This document shows, one piece after another, positions 54,815-64,000 of a DNA stretch of 64,000 bases (its first letter is position 1; each line of letters begins with the position of its first letter). The DNA comes from Aquarana catesbeiana (taxonomy: Eukaryota; Chordata; Amphibia; Anura; Ranidae). The stretch lies in contig NC_133327.1 in NCBI RefSeq assembly GCF_042186555.1, forward strand, positions 331,770,495 through 331,834,494. Reading direction: 5' to 3'. A model generated the notes under the pieces. It saw only the letters and a list, made by a program, of their open reading frames with translations, had not been told where the DNA came from and ran no database searches. Made by a program: the position numbers and the translations under genes.

Positions 54815-55460
54815 CTGGACTGCTCGACGGATCCTGGCTTGGGGTTCCTCCTGTTCCTCTTCCTGCCTCCTCAAGGTTACCCCAAAAGAGAAACTTCCTG
54901 TTGCCACCATCCCAGTATCTTCTGCTCTTTCCGCTGCATATAGCGATTTCTGGAATGTCTCCTGCAATAGTTGGGCTGAGGCACTCTCTGGGTCATGTGG
55001 CACTCTGGATGAGGAGCCCACCTGTGAACTTGAGTCGATCATTCATTCCAGTTTGCATGGTCATTTACCTTTGCCTGTTCCTGGACCCCCTTGGACGTAC
55101 ACCCAGGCTGACTCGTCTACCAGTTCCACAGTCGCTACACCCTGTGATGCGATTCTGGTGGTCGCTGCACCTGGCAATGTTGTTCAGTCGGCCTCTGCAC
55201 CAGTTCAGCCTATGCCTAGTGAAGCTATCCAGCTTGACTTCTGTGACACATCACTTTCTAACCAACTTGGTCTCAGGGATCCACTGACTTCTGCTCCTGC
55301 TCGGTCTGATGATCCTGTGCTGGATGTCCAGCTCATCTTTAAGGGTCTGGGGGACCCTGATCAGACACCTTATGGTCTTCTTATGCCTTTACCCATTCCC
55401 AAGAAGCCTTTAGCCCTCAATAAGTCCTCTCATCCTCTTCCTACCTTGGTTTCGGTCTCT
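54815..55460 (+). other. Ser/Pro-rich filler replacing RT-RNaseH-integrase
   Basis: Just after the protease the frame reads DWTARRILAWGSSC and reaches AAYSDF near 54950, as in normal pol. It then leaves the family pattern: the next ~500 bases encode an unrecognised low-complexity Ser/Pro/Val/Asp stretch (..PSEAIQLDFCDTSLSNQLG..) up to the chromodomain. It may be filler DNA at a deletion or captured sequence. None of the RT motifs (e.g. YxDD) is present. Confidence 0.7.
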
Positions 55461-55472
55461 GAGGATAATCTT

Positions 55473-55680
55473 AAGTACGAGGTTAGTCAAGTTCTGGATT
55501 CCCGGCGCCGTAGAGGCATTCTTCAGTACCTCGTACATTGGGAAGGGTTTGGTCCTGAGGAGAGATCTTGGATGACTGCATCTGAGATCTTTGTGCCTCG
55601 TCTGTTGAGGTTTCATCTGGAGTTTCCCTTTAAGCCAGGGCCCAGGCGGGAGAGGGGGAGGTCTCATAAGAGGGGGCTAC
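55473..55680 (+). pseudogene. Chromodomain of the lost integrase
   Basis: The frame gives LKYEVSQVLDSRRRRG, ILQYLVHWEGFGPEERSWMT and ASEIFVPRLLRFH, the chromodomain consensus (Y-x-V...W-x-G-F...W), with the cage aromatics Y, W and W present. In chromoviruses this C-terminal module of integrase reads histone marks and guides insertion. The integrase core in front of it is missing. A Gly/Arg-rich tail and the purine tract at 55667-55680 follow. Confidence 0.9.
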
Positions 55681-57666
55681 TGTCATGGTTATGTAATAGA
55701 GTTTTGTCTGTCAGTTTACCTGTCTCCATGTGTTCATCTCTAAAGACCAGCTGACTCTCACCTGACTGCTTTTTTAAACTCTCCTCTAGCATGGCTCCAC
55801 CCCAGCTCCTATCTGGGAACCCTATATTAACCTGTGCACTGCAAGCCAGCAGTGCTGATCAACCATTGTGTGTTAGCTTTCGTGTGTACTTGCTGTGTTT
55901 CCTACGTCTGATTCCAGTTACCGACTTTGGCCTGTTCTCGACTTTCCCTGTCTGCTTGTGACCCTGACCTTTGGCGTGTTATGTTTATCCTTGTCTGCTA
56001 GTCACCCTGACATTTGGCTTATCCCTTACTTTCATTGTTGTTCCAGCCTGCGCCTCCTTCCTCTTCTCCTATAGTCTACTGTGAGTGTGAGCTGTGAGAC
56101 CCAGGGGGCCGCGACCTGGAGCCAGACTGCAGCTCAGTACATCCTCACCACTAGAGGCTCTGGTGAACACCTGCTGACTCTTAGACTCCGCACCCTGGGA
56201 AATCTATGCTCTAGCTCCCAGCGGGATCGGTGTTAGTGATTCAGTAGACCTTGAATAAATAAAAAGGACTTCTGCACTATTAAATATGAATCTAAATGTG
56301 AATATAGATGTAAATAAATGTGATAGAATTGCTACAAAATCTAATGGTGATCACAAATCACCCGCAAACAAACAGGGAGTATATATAAAATATAATGATC
56401 CTGCCCAAAACCTAAATACCAATGTGAAAGGAAAAACTAAATAAATGTGTAATGAAACATATGCAACTAGTCAATGATCACAAACCAAAGTGCAAAGGAT
56501 AATACAATTAGTGAGCAATATTAGAGTGTGTGAGTAATAAACTCTACCATGACAATATTGCCCCAACTAAGAGATCATAATGAGACAAATGAGATCATAA
56601 TGACAAAAAAATGTGATCATACTGACAAAAAAAGTGAGAAAAATATGTGAAAAACAATCCCAATAATAACGATAAATCATGTGAAATAAGAAAAATAGGA
56701 AAAAGTTACATAGAAATAAAAATGTAAAATAATGATGGGAACAGTTCATAAAATCTTCACAATAGAAAAAAGCAGAGCATGTCATGTTGACTGTAGTATG
56801 CTGACATCCATTCAATATGCTCACAGAGCCCTTACTTAAAGGTAAAAACAAATGCAAAAATAAAAATAATTATTATTTATGCACACCGGAAGTCAACTAA
56901 AAGATTCTCCATCCAATCCGGTTCCCTGAGGATAGACGTTATTGACGCTACCGGAAGTTGTTACTTTGAACCAGTTGTTGAGATTGTGGAATGGAAGTGA
57001 TGCACTAGGTGGCTTAGAACGCCCTTTTTATGTTTGACCACCTTTTGCTTGGCTGTAACAGCTTACATTTAAGCAATTTTTTAATATTTTTGATATTTTA
57101 ATAAACTTGGTATATTTTGCGATAATGCACTATTGGAAGCCCATTTATTTTTCCATGTGGATTCGTTTATTGGGGTGAGGCTGACCCTGTTCATCCTTCC
57201 AAGTGGTCTTCTTCCTTCCGGACGGATTCGGGGATGAGGAATTGTGGCAACTATCCATTTGGAGTAAGGCATTTGCTTTTACCTTTTAAGGTAAGGGCTC
57301 TGTGAGCATATTGACTGGATATCAGCATACTACAGTCAACTTGACATGCCCTGCTTTTTTCTATTGTGAAGATTTAAAATTTAAACTGTTGCCATCATTA
57401 TTTTACTTTTTTTACATTTTTATTTTTCTGTGACTTTTTCCTATTTTTCTTTTTTCACATGATTTATCGTTATTATTGGGATTGTTTTTCACATATTTTC
57501 CTCACATTTTTTTGCCAGTATGATCACATTTTTCTGATCCAGTAGACCTGCTTCCTGAACCTCCCAGGGTTCAATCAGCAGCAGTCAGTCCTAGTGTCCA
57601 CTACCTAGCGGTGCACTCCCGATTCCTACAGAGTGCATCTATCACCTGGTCTCAGGTGACCTGACA
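55681..57666 (+). repeat. Chromovirus 3' LTR, split
   Basis: LTR sequence is 55681-56251 plus 57550-57666 (about 690 bp), interrupted by a palindromic insertion with a ~15-bp duplication. It starts tgtcatggttatgtaataga and ends ggtgacctgaca. Confidence 0.93.
56252..57534. mobile_element. Palindromic element inside the 3' LTR
   Basis: Flanked by tgattcagtagacct (56237-56251) and tgatccagtagacct (57535-57549), one mismatch in 15. Arm 56601-56845 is the reverse complement of 57290-57534 (gactgtagtatgctgacatcc region; cccaataataacgataaatc against its complement). The ~440-base interior is GC-richer (ccggaagtc, ggattcgggga) and non-coding. The left ~350 bases have no partner on the right. The family is not recognised. 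Confidence 0.75.
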
Positions 57667-57671
57667 CTGAG

Positions 57672-59654
57672 TCTGTCATCTACTAGGACGCCCAGATTTT
57701 TTTCCATCCTGGATTCCCCCAGAAGTTCTTCCCCTAGCGAGAAACTTGCATTCACATTTTTAGCCCCAAAGTGCATTGCTTTACATTTTTCAACATTAAA
57801 TATAATTTTCCATGTAGTTGCCCACCCCTTTATTTTATTGAGGTCTTCTTATAAAGTTTCTATATCCTGCTGTGAAGTTATTGCCCTGCTTAGCTTTGTA
57901 TCGCCAGCAAACACTGAGATTGAGTTACTTATCCCATCCTTTATATCATTTATGAATGAATTAAACAGAATTGGTCTCAGGACTTAGCCCTGGGGTACAC
58001 CATTTACCACTCCAGACCAGTCTGAATACATGCTATTTATCACCACCCTTTGTATGTGCCCCACAACCAATTTTCTATCCATGTACAAACCCTATGGTGT
58101 ATGCTTACAGACCGGAGTTTACAAATTAAGCATCTGTGGGGTACTGCATCGAATTTTGCAAAATTCAGTTACACCAAATCCAGAAGCCTTCCATTATCTA
58201 GATGGCAGCTCATTTCCTCATAGAATGTTAACAGATTGGTTTGGCAAGAACCACCTTTGGTAAAGCCATGCTGATTACTACTAATGATACTGCTTTCATT
58301 AGCAAAATTTTGGATATAGTCCCTCATCATCCCCTACAATAGTTTACATATTATCGATGTTAGACTGACTGGACTGTAGCTTCCAGGTATATATCTTTGC
58401 CCTTTTTTAAATATTGGTACCGTGTTGGCCCTTCACCAATCAGCTAGAACCATTCCTGTCAGTATGCTGTCCATAAAAGTTAGGAATAGAGGTCTGGTTG
58501 TAAGTTCTTTGAGGACTCTTGGTGTAAGCCATCTGATCCTGGTGATTTATCTGCCTTAAGCTTTTCAAGTCTTTTTCAGACACTGACACAAGTGTACACT
58601 CTGTGATGTGTTACTAATGATACAGTCTTGATTACTATACCCCTTCTTTTCATTATTACAAACTGAGGAGAAGAATGCATTTAGTACAGGTGCCTTCTGC
58701 TTGTCATTTGTAACCAACTTCCCCTAATCATCCATTATGGGGCCAGTATGCTCTGACCTCACTTATTTTAGTATCAATATATTTACATTTTTGGGGGATT
58801 TTTTTTTACTCTCCTCCACTATGTGTCTCTCCTGGTTTATGTTAGCTGCCCTGATTGTGCTCTTACACTTCTTTTTGCATTCCTTGTAGCATTGGAATGC
58901 CAACAATGACCCCTCTGCTTTATTTTTTTAAGGCTTTTTTGTCTTTAATATGTCTTTTTACATTAAGGTTTAGTCACCTAGGTTTAACCTTCGCTCTTTT
59001 TTTTGTCCATTGGAATGCACTGGCTAATACCTCTCTTTAATATGTTCCTAAAGTACCCCCTATTTTCCTCAGTGTTCATTGGATAGGATTTGGTCCCATT
59101 TAATATCTTGTAGTATTGAGCGCAGTTTAGAAAAGTTGGCTTTTTTGAAATTTAGTGTTTTTGCACTACCCATGTGCCTCCTTTTCCTATGATTTATGCA
59201 GAATTTAATTAATGTATCCTGTGATCGCTGGTTCCCAAGTTGTCCCTTATTTACACATCCATGACCAGATCTGTGTTATTTGTAATTATTAGATCTAGCA
59301 ATGCATTATTTCTAGTCGGCTCATCCACCAATTTTCACATGAAGTTGTCCTGTAAAACATTTAAGAAATGACGAGCCTTAAATGAGTGAGGAGTTCCTTC
59401 TGCCCAGTCAATATCTGGAGAGTTGAAGTTCTCCATTATGATGACATTGCACTGCCTCACTGCTATTTCTAACTATGACAAGAGATCCAACTCCTCCTCA
59501 TTCTTCAGGTTAGAGGGCCTGAAGCATACCCCCACTATTATTTTCACACTTGTTTCTTCTCTTTGAAGTTCCACCCATAGGGACTCCACCTTCTCCCTTG
59601 CCCCATTTGCAATGTTGTCCCCCACGTTCACTAGCAAATCATTAACCCCAAGTG
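57672..59654 (-). pseudogene. LINE ORF2 remnant (endonuclease + RT)
   Basis: On the minus strand, starting at 59654, is an AP-endonuclease piece (VESLWVELQ, SVKIIVGVCFRPSNLKNEEE). The RT follows, with the catalytic box ..ISVFAGDTKL near 57900-57930, where the expected FADD reads FAGD, and the downstream thumb. Many stops and indels are present. The remaining C-terminus is in 48889-49136 and 31640-32003. Confidence 0.85.
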
Positions 59655-60689
59655 TAAAAGTACGAAGATTTAGAAATATGAAGATTGTTGAGATAAACAA
59701 AAATATAGTTTAATAGTTTTGGGGACGTTTAGGATAGATCCAAATGTTTTATTGTCAGTGGACATAAAAAATGTACTAAAATACGCATTATCCTGCACAG
59801 TTGGATTTGATGATGGAGGTCAGAAGAGCTTCACCTCATTCACTAAGTCAAGGATAAAACTCCATACAACATACGAAATTCCTTGTAAAGTGAACAGCCT
59901 ATTTATCTTCAGTAAATCAACTTGTCTGTAGAAATCCACAAGGTTGGAAATGTATGCAAGTCCATTGTTATAAAGATGATACAATCCATCTACTCCAAAC
60001 ACTAGTATGTAATTTATACAGAAATACAGGAGCAGCAATTTCCACATCATTCCAAACCAAAAAGCACCATGATTGTGGGCATACCATATCCAATTATCTT
60101 CCTAAAAGTGCTCCAAACCATAAATGGCAGCATTGGGTTATTATCATCATCACTGGTTAAAGCAGTAGTATTTCCCCACCTGTTTTGAGTTACGATCACT
60201 GACTTAATTTAACATAGTATTGAGAACATTTGTAACAAATTTGGAATAGACACAGAATCATTTTATTGCTGTATGAAAGCAATTGTACCCAGGCCCAAGT
60301 AACAGATAATTATACAACAATTAGCCTGTTAATTACTCCTGGCTAGGTTTAAAATGTATCTGTAGCTTTTTTCCACAAGTTAAAAATATGGAATTAGCAT
60401 CCTGGTATAGGATTTTGTGAACAGTAACCCAACAGTTTATTTTTTTGTAACACATTAAATGCAAATGTTTGAAGACCTTCCTCCAATCTTCACACAGGTT
60501 AAAGGCATGAGCATAGTTGGCACACTTCTCAGCAGGCAACAGCAAGGAATCTGGACTGTTTTTTTTTTCACAAATGCAGTTTATGGGTAATGCTATCCAG
60601 CATTGAATTATTACCAACTATACACTTCAAACTGCCAATACTGTAAACCGAGGTATTCAAACTGTTGTGTTCCATTAGAAAGTTTAAAA
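59655..60689. other. no gene recognised
   Basis: AT-rich DNA after the LINE truncation. It includes a partial MITE-like stretch near 59830-59935 (ttcagtaaatcaactt). Minus-strand ORFs here are short and have no recognisable domain. Confidence 0.55.
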
Positions 60690-61760
60690 CAATTTACTGT
60701 GCTGGCTAAGATTTATCCTCAACAAACTGATCGCTGTTGGCGCTGCGGCCTACACCCAGGCACTCTATTACATATTTCTGGGACTGCCCTGTGCTCCAAA
60801 CTTTTTGGCAGCCAGTGCTTAAGCTCGTACAGAAATTCAGACATCTCCCTTCAGGATAACCTAGCAGCGGTTCTCCTAAATCTTACTCCCCTGTCAAGGA
60901 AACGTTACCATAAATCCCTCCTCAAGCATCTCCTTAATGCTGCTCTTGCCAGCATCCCACCTCTCTGGAAGCAACAGTCTGCACCAATGATTGCCCAATG
61001 GTTCGCAAGGGTGAAGGACATTGAGAAAATGGAAGATCTGACCTCTACTTTGTGAGATAAGTCAGAGGAACATAAGTCCAGATGGTTTCATTGGAACCTC
61101 TTTCGCTTCTCCGATGAATTCCACCAATACATGACAGAATCCACTGTCTAGGATCCCTACCGACAGTTCAGTATTATCGATCTTGGCTCCCCGGGGGCAA
61201 ATGCCCCTCCCCTCCCGCCCCTCCTTGATTAATATTTGTTTTTTTTTGTTTGTTTTCTCTCTCTCTCTCTCTCTCTCTCAAAAATGACACAAAAAGTGAT
61301 AGGCACAGATGTTTGTTTACCCTATATTAGACTTCAACGAGTGGTATGAGTCAGATTGAATGGCGACCTTCACTCACATGCAACTGTTTTGATTGGTTGT
61401 TATACTTGATTTGTCCATTACAGTCTATATGCAATGCGAAGTTATCTTTATGCTTGTTTTTGTGTCATATCTTTAAATAGCCTTGCGATATTGTCCATTT
61501 TTACCATTTTTACTTGATTCTCTATGTACTTGTATCTACTATGCCTCATCATTCGATATCTTTGGGACTGTATACATTTTTTAGGAAAACTTAATCAAAA
61601 ACTTTTCAAAGAGGAATACATATTTCTACATAGGTTTTGTTTTGCTTTAGTTTGCCTGATTTTGGAATATATGTTGGTTGTAAAATATGTACATGGGATG
61701 TTTGTGTGTTTTGTATTGTTTGAATATAAAATCAATAAAAGATGTTCTTATTTAAAAAAA
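60690..61760 (+). mobile_element. L1/Tx1-like LINE 3' end
   Basis: Encodes the C-terminal part of ORF2: a cysteine/histidine cluster within RCWRCGLHPGTLLHI, then LLNLTPLSRKRYHKSLLKHL and ARVKDIEKMEDLTSTL with a stop at 61055. A 700-base 3' UTR with a CT microsatellite (61256-61279), aataaa (61733) and a terminal A-run follow. It is 5'-truncated near 60690. Sense orientation; a different copy from 26531-29214. Confidence 0.85.
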
Positions 61761-61869
61761 AAAAAATAAAAACAATTTAAATCATATAGTAGAAAGATAA
61801 GCATAATGTGAAAGTGGCCATCTTGTCAATCCTTGTTTTCCTGTAATTTAGTTTATTTGAAACCTTATT

Positions 61870-62104
61870 CCCTATTTAGGAAATAAATATAAGAAATCTG
61901 CAGGGAGTCAAGATGCAACTTTGCTAAATTTTTCCTTAGTTTAGTGAAGTTCCACTGACTTTTATCATTCAATCGTGTGCAAGAAAAAATAGTTTTAAAA
62001 AAATTCTTGCATGTTATTGTGTATTCTTTGCACAGTGATTTTTTATACATTGAATAAGCTAAGGGAAAATTGCACAGACTATTTGCCTTTAGTAAATCAA
62101 CTCC
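61870..62104. repeat. MITE
   Basis: Right end tttgcctttagtaaatcaac and core ttttatcattcaatcgtgtg / cttgcatgttattgtgtatt as in 26074-26309. Left end diverged. Confidence 0.55.
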
Positions 62105-64000
62105 AGTAAGTTCTGTATGGTGTTGAATCTGTGTTTTATATATATTTTCTTGTAATGTATGTATAATCTTGATCAACTATATATCAATCATTTTTGTAAA
62201 GTATCCCTGTTTCATATAGCAATTATATAGCAATTTTTGAGCCCAAAGAGAATTTAAAATATATATATAACAGCTCCAGATATAATTTAAAGATTTAGTT
62301 CTAAGCATCTATAAATTGCTAAGAATCACAAAAGCCTTCAGTCATGTTGCCAAATATGTTGATTAAATTCTGAATTTTAGATCCTGGCTTTTTTTGCAAG
62401 GTTTTATTGCCTGACTGATAATTCAGGCTCCTCTTTATGTCTAATGACTTCGCCTTGTCCCGTGCCCAGATAAATTTGACTTTTTTGTTAAAAGGATTGA
62501 GCCTTGAGCCAGATGGCTCCAGAAGTAATTTCAGAAACAAATATTATGCTTCAGAGGCAGATGTGTGAGCAAAATACAAAGTTAGATGATTTGAAACCTA
62601 TTTGTAAGAAACGTTGATCTTTGTTGCTTACACCCTTTATTCTGCTCAATTTAATTTTATTGTCACTATTTCTTACTTTTCCATCTCTAGCCAGAAACAT
62701 TTGCATCCAACGAGATTAAAAACAATTACAATTGGAACTGCTTAAATTCAGTTTAATAAAACAAACCTTCCCGGCCAAAATAAAAGCATTGGCCAAATTG
62801 CAGGAAATCAATGAAAGAATTCAATAAGTACACACAATCCTTGAGGAAAGAAGTGAATAAGAATAACATATTAATGAAATGCATATAAGCCCCAAAGACA
62901 GCATGAACCAAGCTAGAGAAACAAATAAATAATCTGTATTATTTTAAAGAAAATATCAACATTGATTTACCAGCAATATAAGAAATCTGCAGCTTGTGTA
63001 TTTCTACAAAGTTGAATTTCTTTTAGATGATGACAAATTGCCAAGAACGTGCTACAATTTAAAGATTATTTGTATAATAAGTTAAGGCTAGACAGTTAGA
63101 ATAAGGTCACAGTGCTTTTTTTAACCAGTGTTTTCAAGTCTTGTTTTCATGTCAACCAAGATGATAATTTTTGCACTAGAGATATAAGGGAAAGAGCTGT
63201 AATGTAACAATGCCCTAACATTGGATTCACCTTTTTGTTTATGACAAAAAACAGGCATGTAAGTGTATTACTAGCACTGATTAAACCTATTATGGACCAT
63301 CCAGTCCGTAACCTTAAAGTGTAAAGTACTAAACCCACAACAGTAAAATCAGTCTGTATATGCAGTAAAACAAGCTGCCTAAAGGGTTAATCCTCTGCAT
63401 TGTGTAAAAAGGCTGTTTGATCTTGTATGCAGAGACCCTCCCCTTATTGCATTGTCTCCAAAACATGTTCTGATAAGACAGAGATACTGGAGTCAGGCTG
63501 CACATGCTCAGTTTGGTGTGTATTGCTAGAGTTTCTTTTTTCTTGGGAGAGTGCATGTGATCACAGGGCCAATCAGCGCTGTCCAAAAGGTCAGGGGTCC
63601 TGCATCCTAATAGGACAGCCAATTCAGTATGAAAACTCCTCATACAAGCTTTAACCAGGCACTGATATAAGTCACAAGACTGCTATAAACTGCTGATGAG
63701 AAATGCAGGTGAATGCAGGGTCCTGGGTTTAGTAACACTTAAAGTATATCCTAACCCAAGAACATATTATACATATTATACATTAGATATGGTGGCTGAT
63801 TTGTTTAATTTTTGTTTTTAGGCTTTGTTCTCTTTATTTTCACCTGTTGATCATGCTAGTAATACACATCAAGATTTATTACGTTTGTCTGTATTATCAA
63901 GTCCCCTGTGCCCAAACTACATGCAATAGTGTGATTATAATAAGATTGCATTTTCCAGCTTAACCAAATTAACAGATATCAAATGAATGGGAACATTGGT
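62105..64000. other. mostly unrecognised AT-rich DNA
   Basis: No strong gene signal. A minus-strand open stretch at 62319-62540 is listed separately. Around 63385-63740 the base composition is higher in GC (agagaccctccccttattgc; gggccaatcagcgctgtcca), which could be a dispersed repeat, but I see no second copy in the window. Confidence 0.45.
62319..62540 (-). other. Unassigned open stretch, possible exon
   Basis: A minus-strand frame of ~73 codons with normal composition (..LNPFNKKVKFIWARDKAKSL.., ..KPGSKIQNLINIFGN..). No ATG, no convincing acceptor and no recognised family; possibly chance. Confidence 0.2.

Larger units (their letters stand above)
49137..57666 (+). mobile_element. Ty3/gypsy chromovirus LTR retrotransposon, internally deleted
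   Basis: A perfect 5-bp TSD ctgag (49132-49136 and 57667-57671) flanks LTRs that begin t[g/a]tcatggttatg and end cctgaca. The internal part (53475-55680) encodes Gag with a zinc knuckle, an aspartic protease and a C-terminal chromodomain. RT, RNase H and integrase core are missing. Both LTRs carry later insertions (49334-52984 and 56252-57534). A purine tract, aagagggggctac, precedes the 3' LTR. It is inserted in the antisense L2-like LINE and depends on other copies to move. Confidence 0.95.
31640..59654 (-). mobile_element. L2/CR1-like LINE, antisense, split into three segments
   Basis: Segments are 31640-32003, 48889-49136 and 57672-59654. They join end to end once the hAT (with its 8-bp TSD) and the chromovirus (with its 5-bp TSD) are removed, giving about 2.6 kb. 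Segment 1 is the 3' end (reverse of gaactggatggactg). Segment 2 continues the C-terminal ORF2 coding seen at 1640-1745. Segment 3 carries the rest of the RT and part of the endonuclease. The 5' end is truncated near 59654. It is the oldest layer of the nest. Confidence 0.9.

Noticed and set aside
1..64000. tRNA, rRNA, snRNA or host protein-coding genes
   Set aside because: Looked for on both strands; nothing with cloverleaf boxes or a recognisable host protein was found by eye. A tRNAscan or protein search would be decisive.

Overview
The window looks like intergenic or intronic DNA of a large, transposon-rich vertebrate genome, most likely a neobatrachian (ranid-type) frog. The reasons are eukaryotic splice sites, TATA boxes and poly(A) signals, and a mixture typical of frogs: L2/CR1-like and L1/Tx1-like LINEs, Penelope-like elements, PIF/Harbinger with MITEs, hAT, Tc1, Ty3/gypsy chromovirus, and TTAA-flanked hairpin-rich elements beginning 'ccacttgcc'. 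The species assignment is inference. I found no convincing host gene, tRNA, rRNA or CRISPR array. The only fully open multi-exon genes belong to one PIF/Harbinger transposon.

Layout. 1-2070: end of a TTAA element and a decayed L2-like LINE. 2615-17099: a large rearranged Harbinger element. It has inverted end arms and a broken transposase gene, and is filled with later insertions (Tc1 tail, palindromes, a Penelope-like element split by a TTAA element and by an inverted-repeat element, foldbacks and minisatellites). 18114-19717: a complete but mutated Tc1 element. 21192-25713: three or four TTAA elements and a Harbinger MITE. 26531-29214: antisense L1/Tx1-like LINE. 29759-31610: a Penelope-like element with a 16-bp target-site duplication (TSD).

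31640-59654 is one antisense L2-like LINE of about 2.6 kb, blown apart by two stacks of nested insertions whose TSDs can be read directly. Stack 1: hAT (32004-48880, TSD atcgctat) contains a TTAA element (37610-48584, TSD ttaa), which contains an unclassified element (37789-47607, 13-bp TSD), which contains an intact Harbinger (38646-47158, TSD tta, 41-bp perfect terminal inverted repeats). Stack 2: a chromovirus LTR retrotransposon (49137-57666, TSD ctgag). Its 5' LTR is split by a non-autonomous LTR element (49334-52984, TSD gttag), and its 3' LTR by a palindromic element (56252-57534, about 15-bp TSD). 59655-64000 is mostly unrecognised sequence with an L1/Tx1-like 3' end and a MITE.

How the genes work together. 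The intact Harbinger carries three open genes: a HARBI1-type DDE transposase (+), a Myb/SANT-like protein (-) and a MADF-BESS-like protein (+). The last two diverge from a shared CpG-rich region of three 127-bp tandem repeats. In this superfamily the transposase cuts and a Myb-like partner is thought to bring it to the nucleus and the ends. A second DNA-binding partner of the MADF type in the same vertebrate element is the most interesting system here. The second is the non-autonomous LTR element, whose only product is a long Pro/Val/Ala repeat protein.
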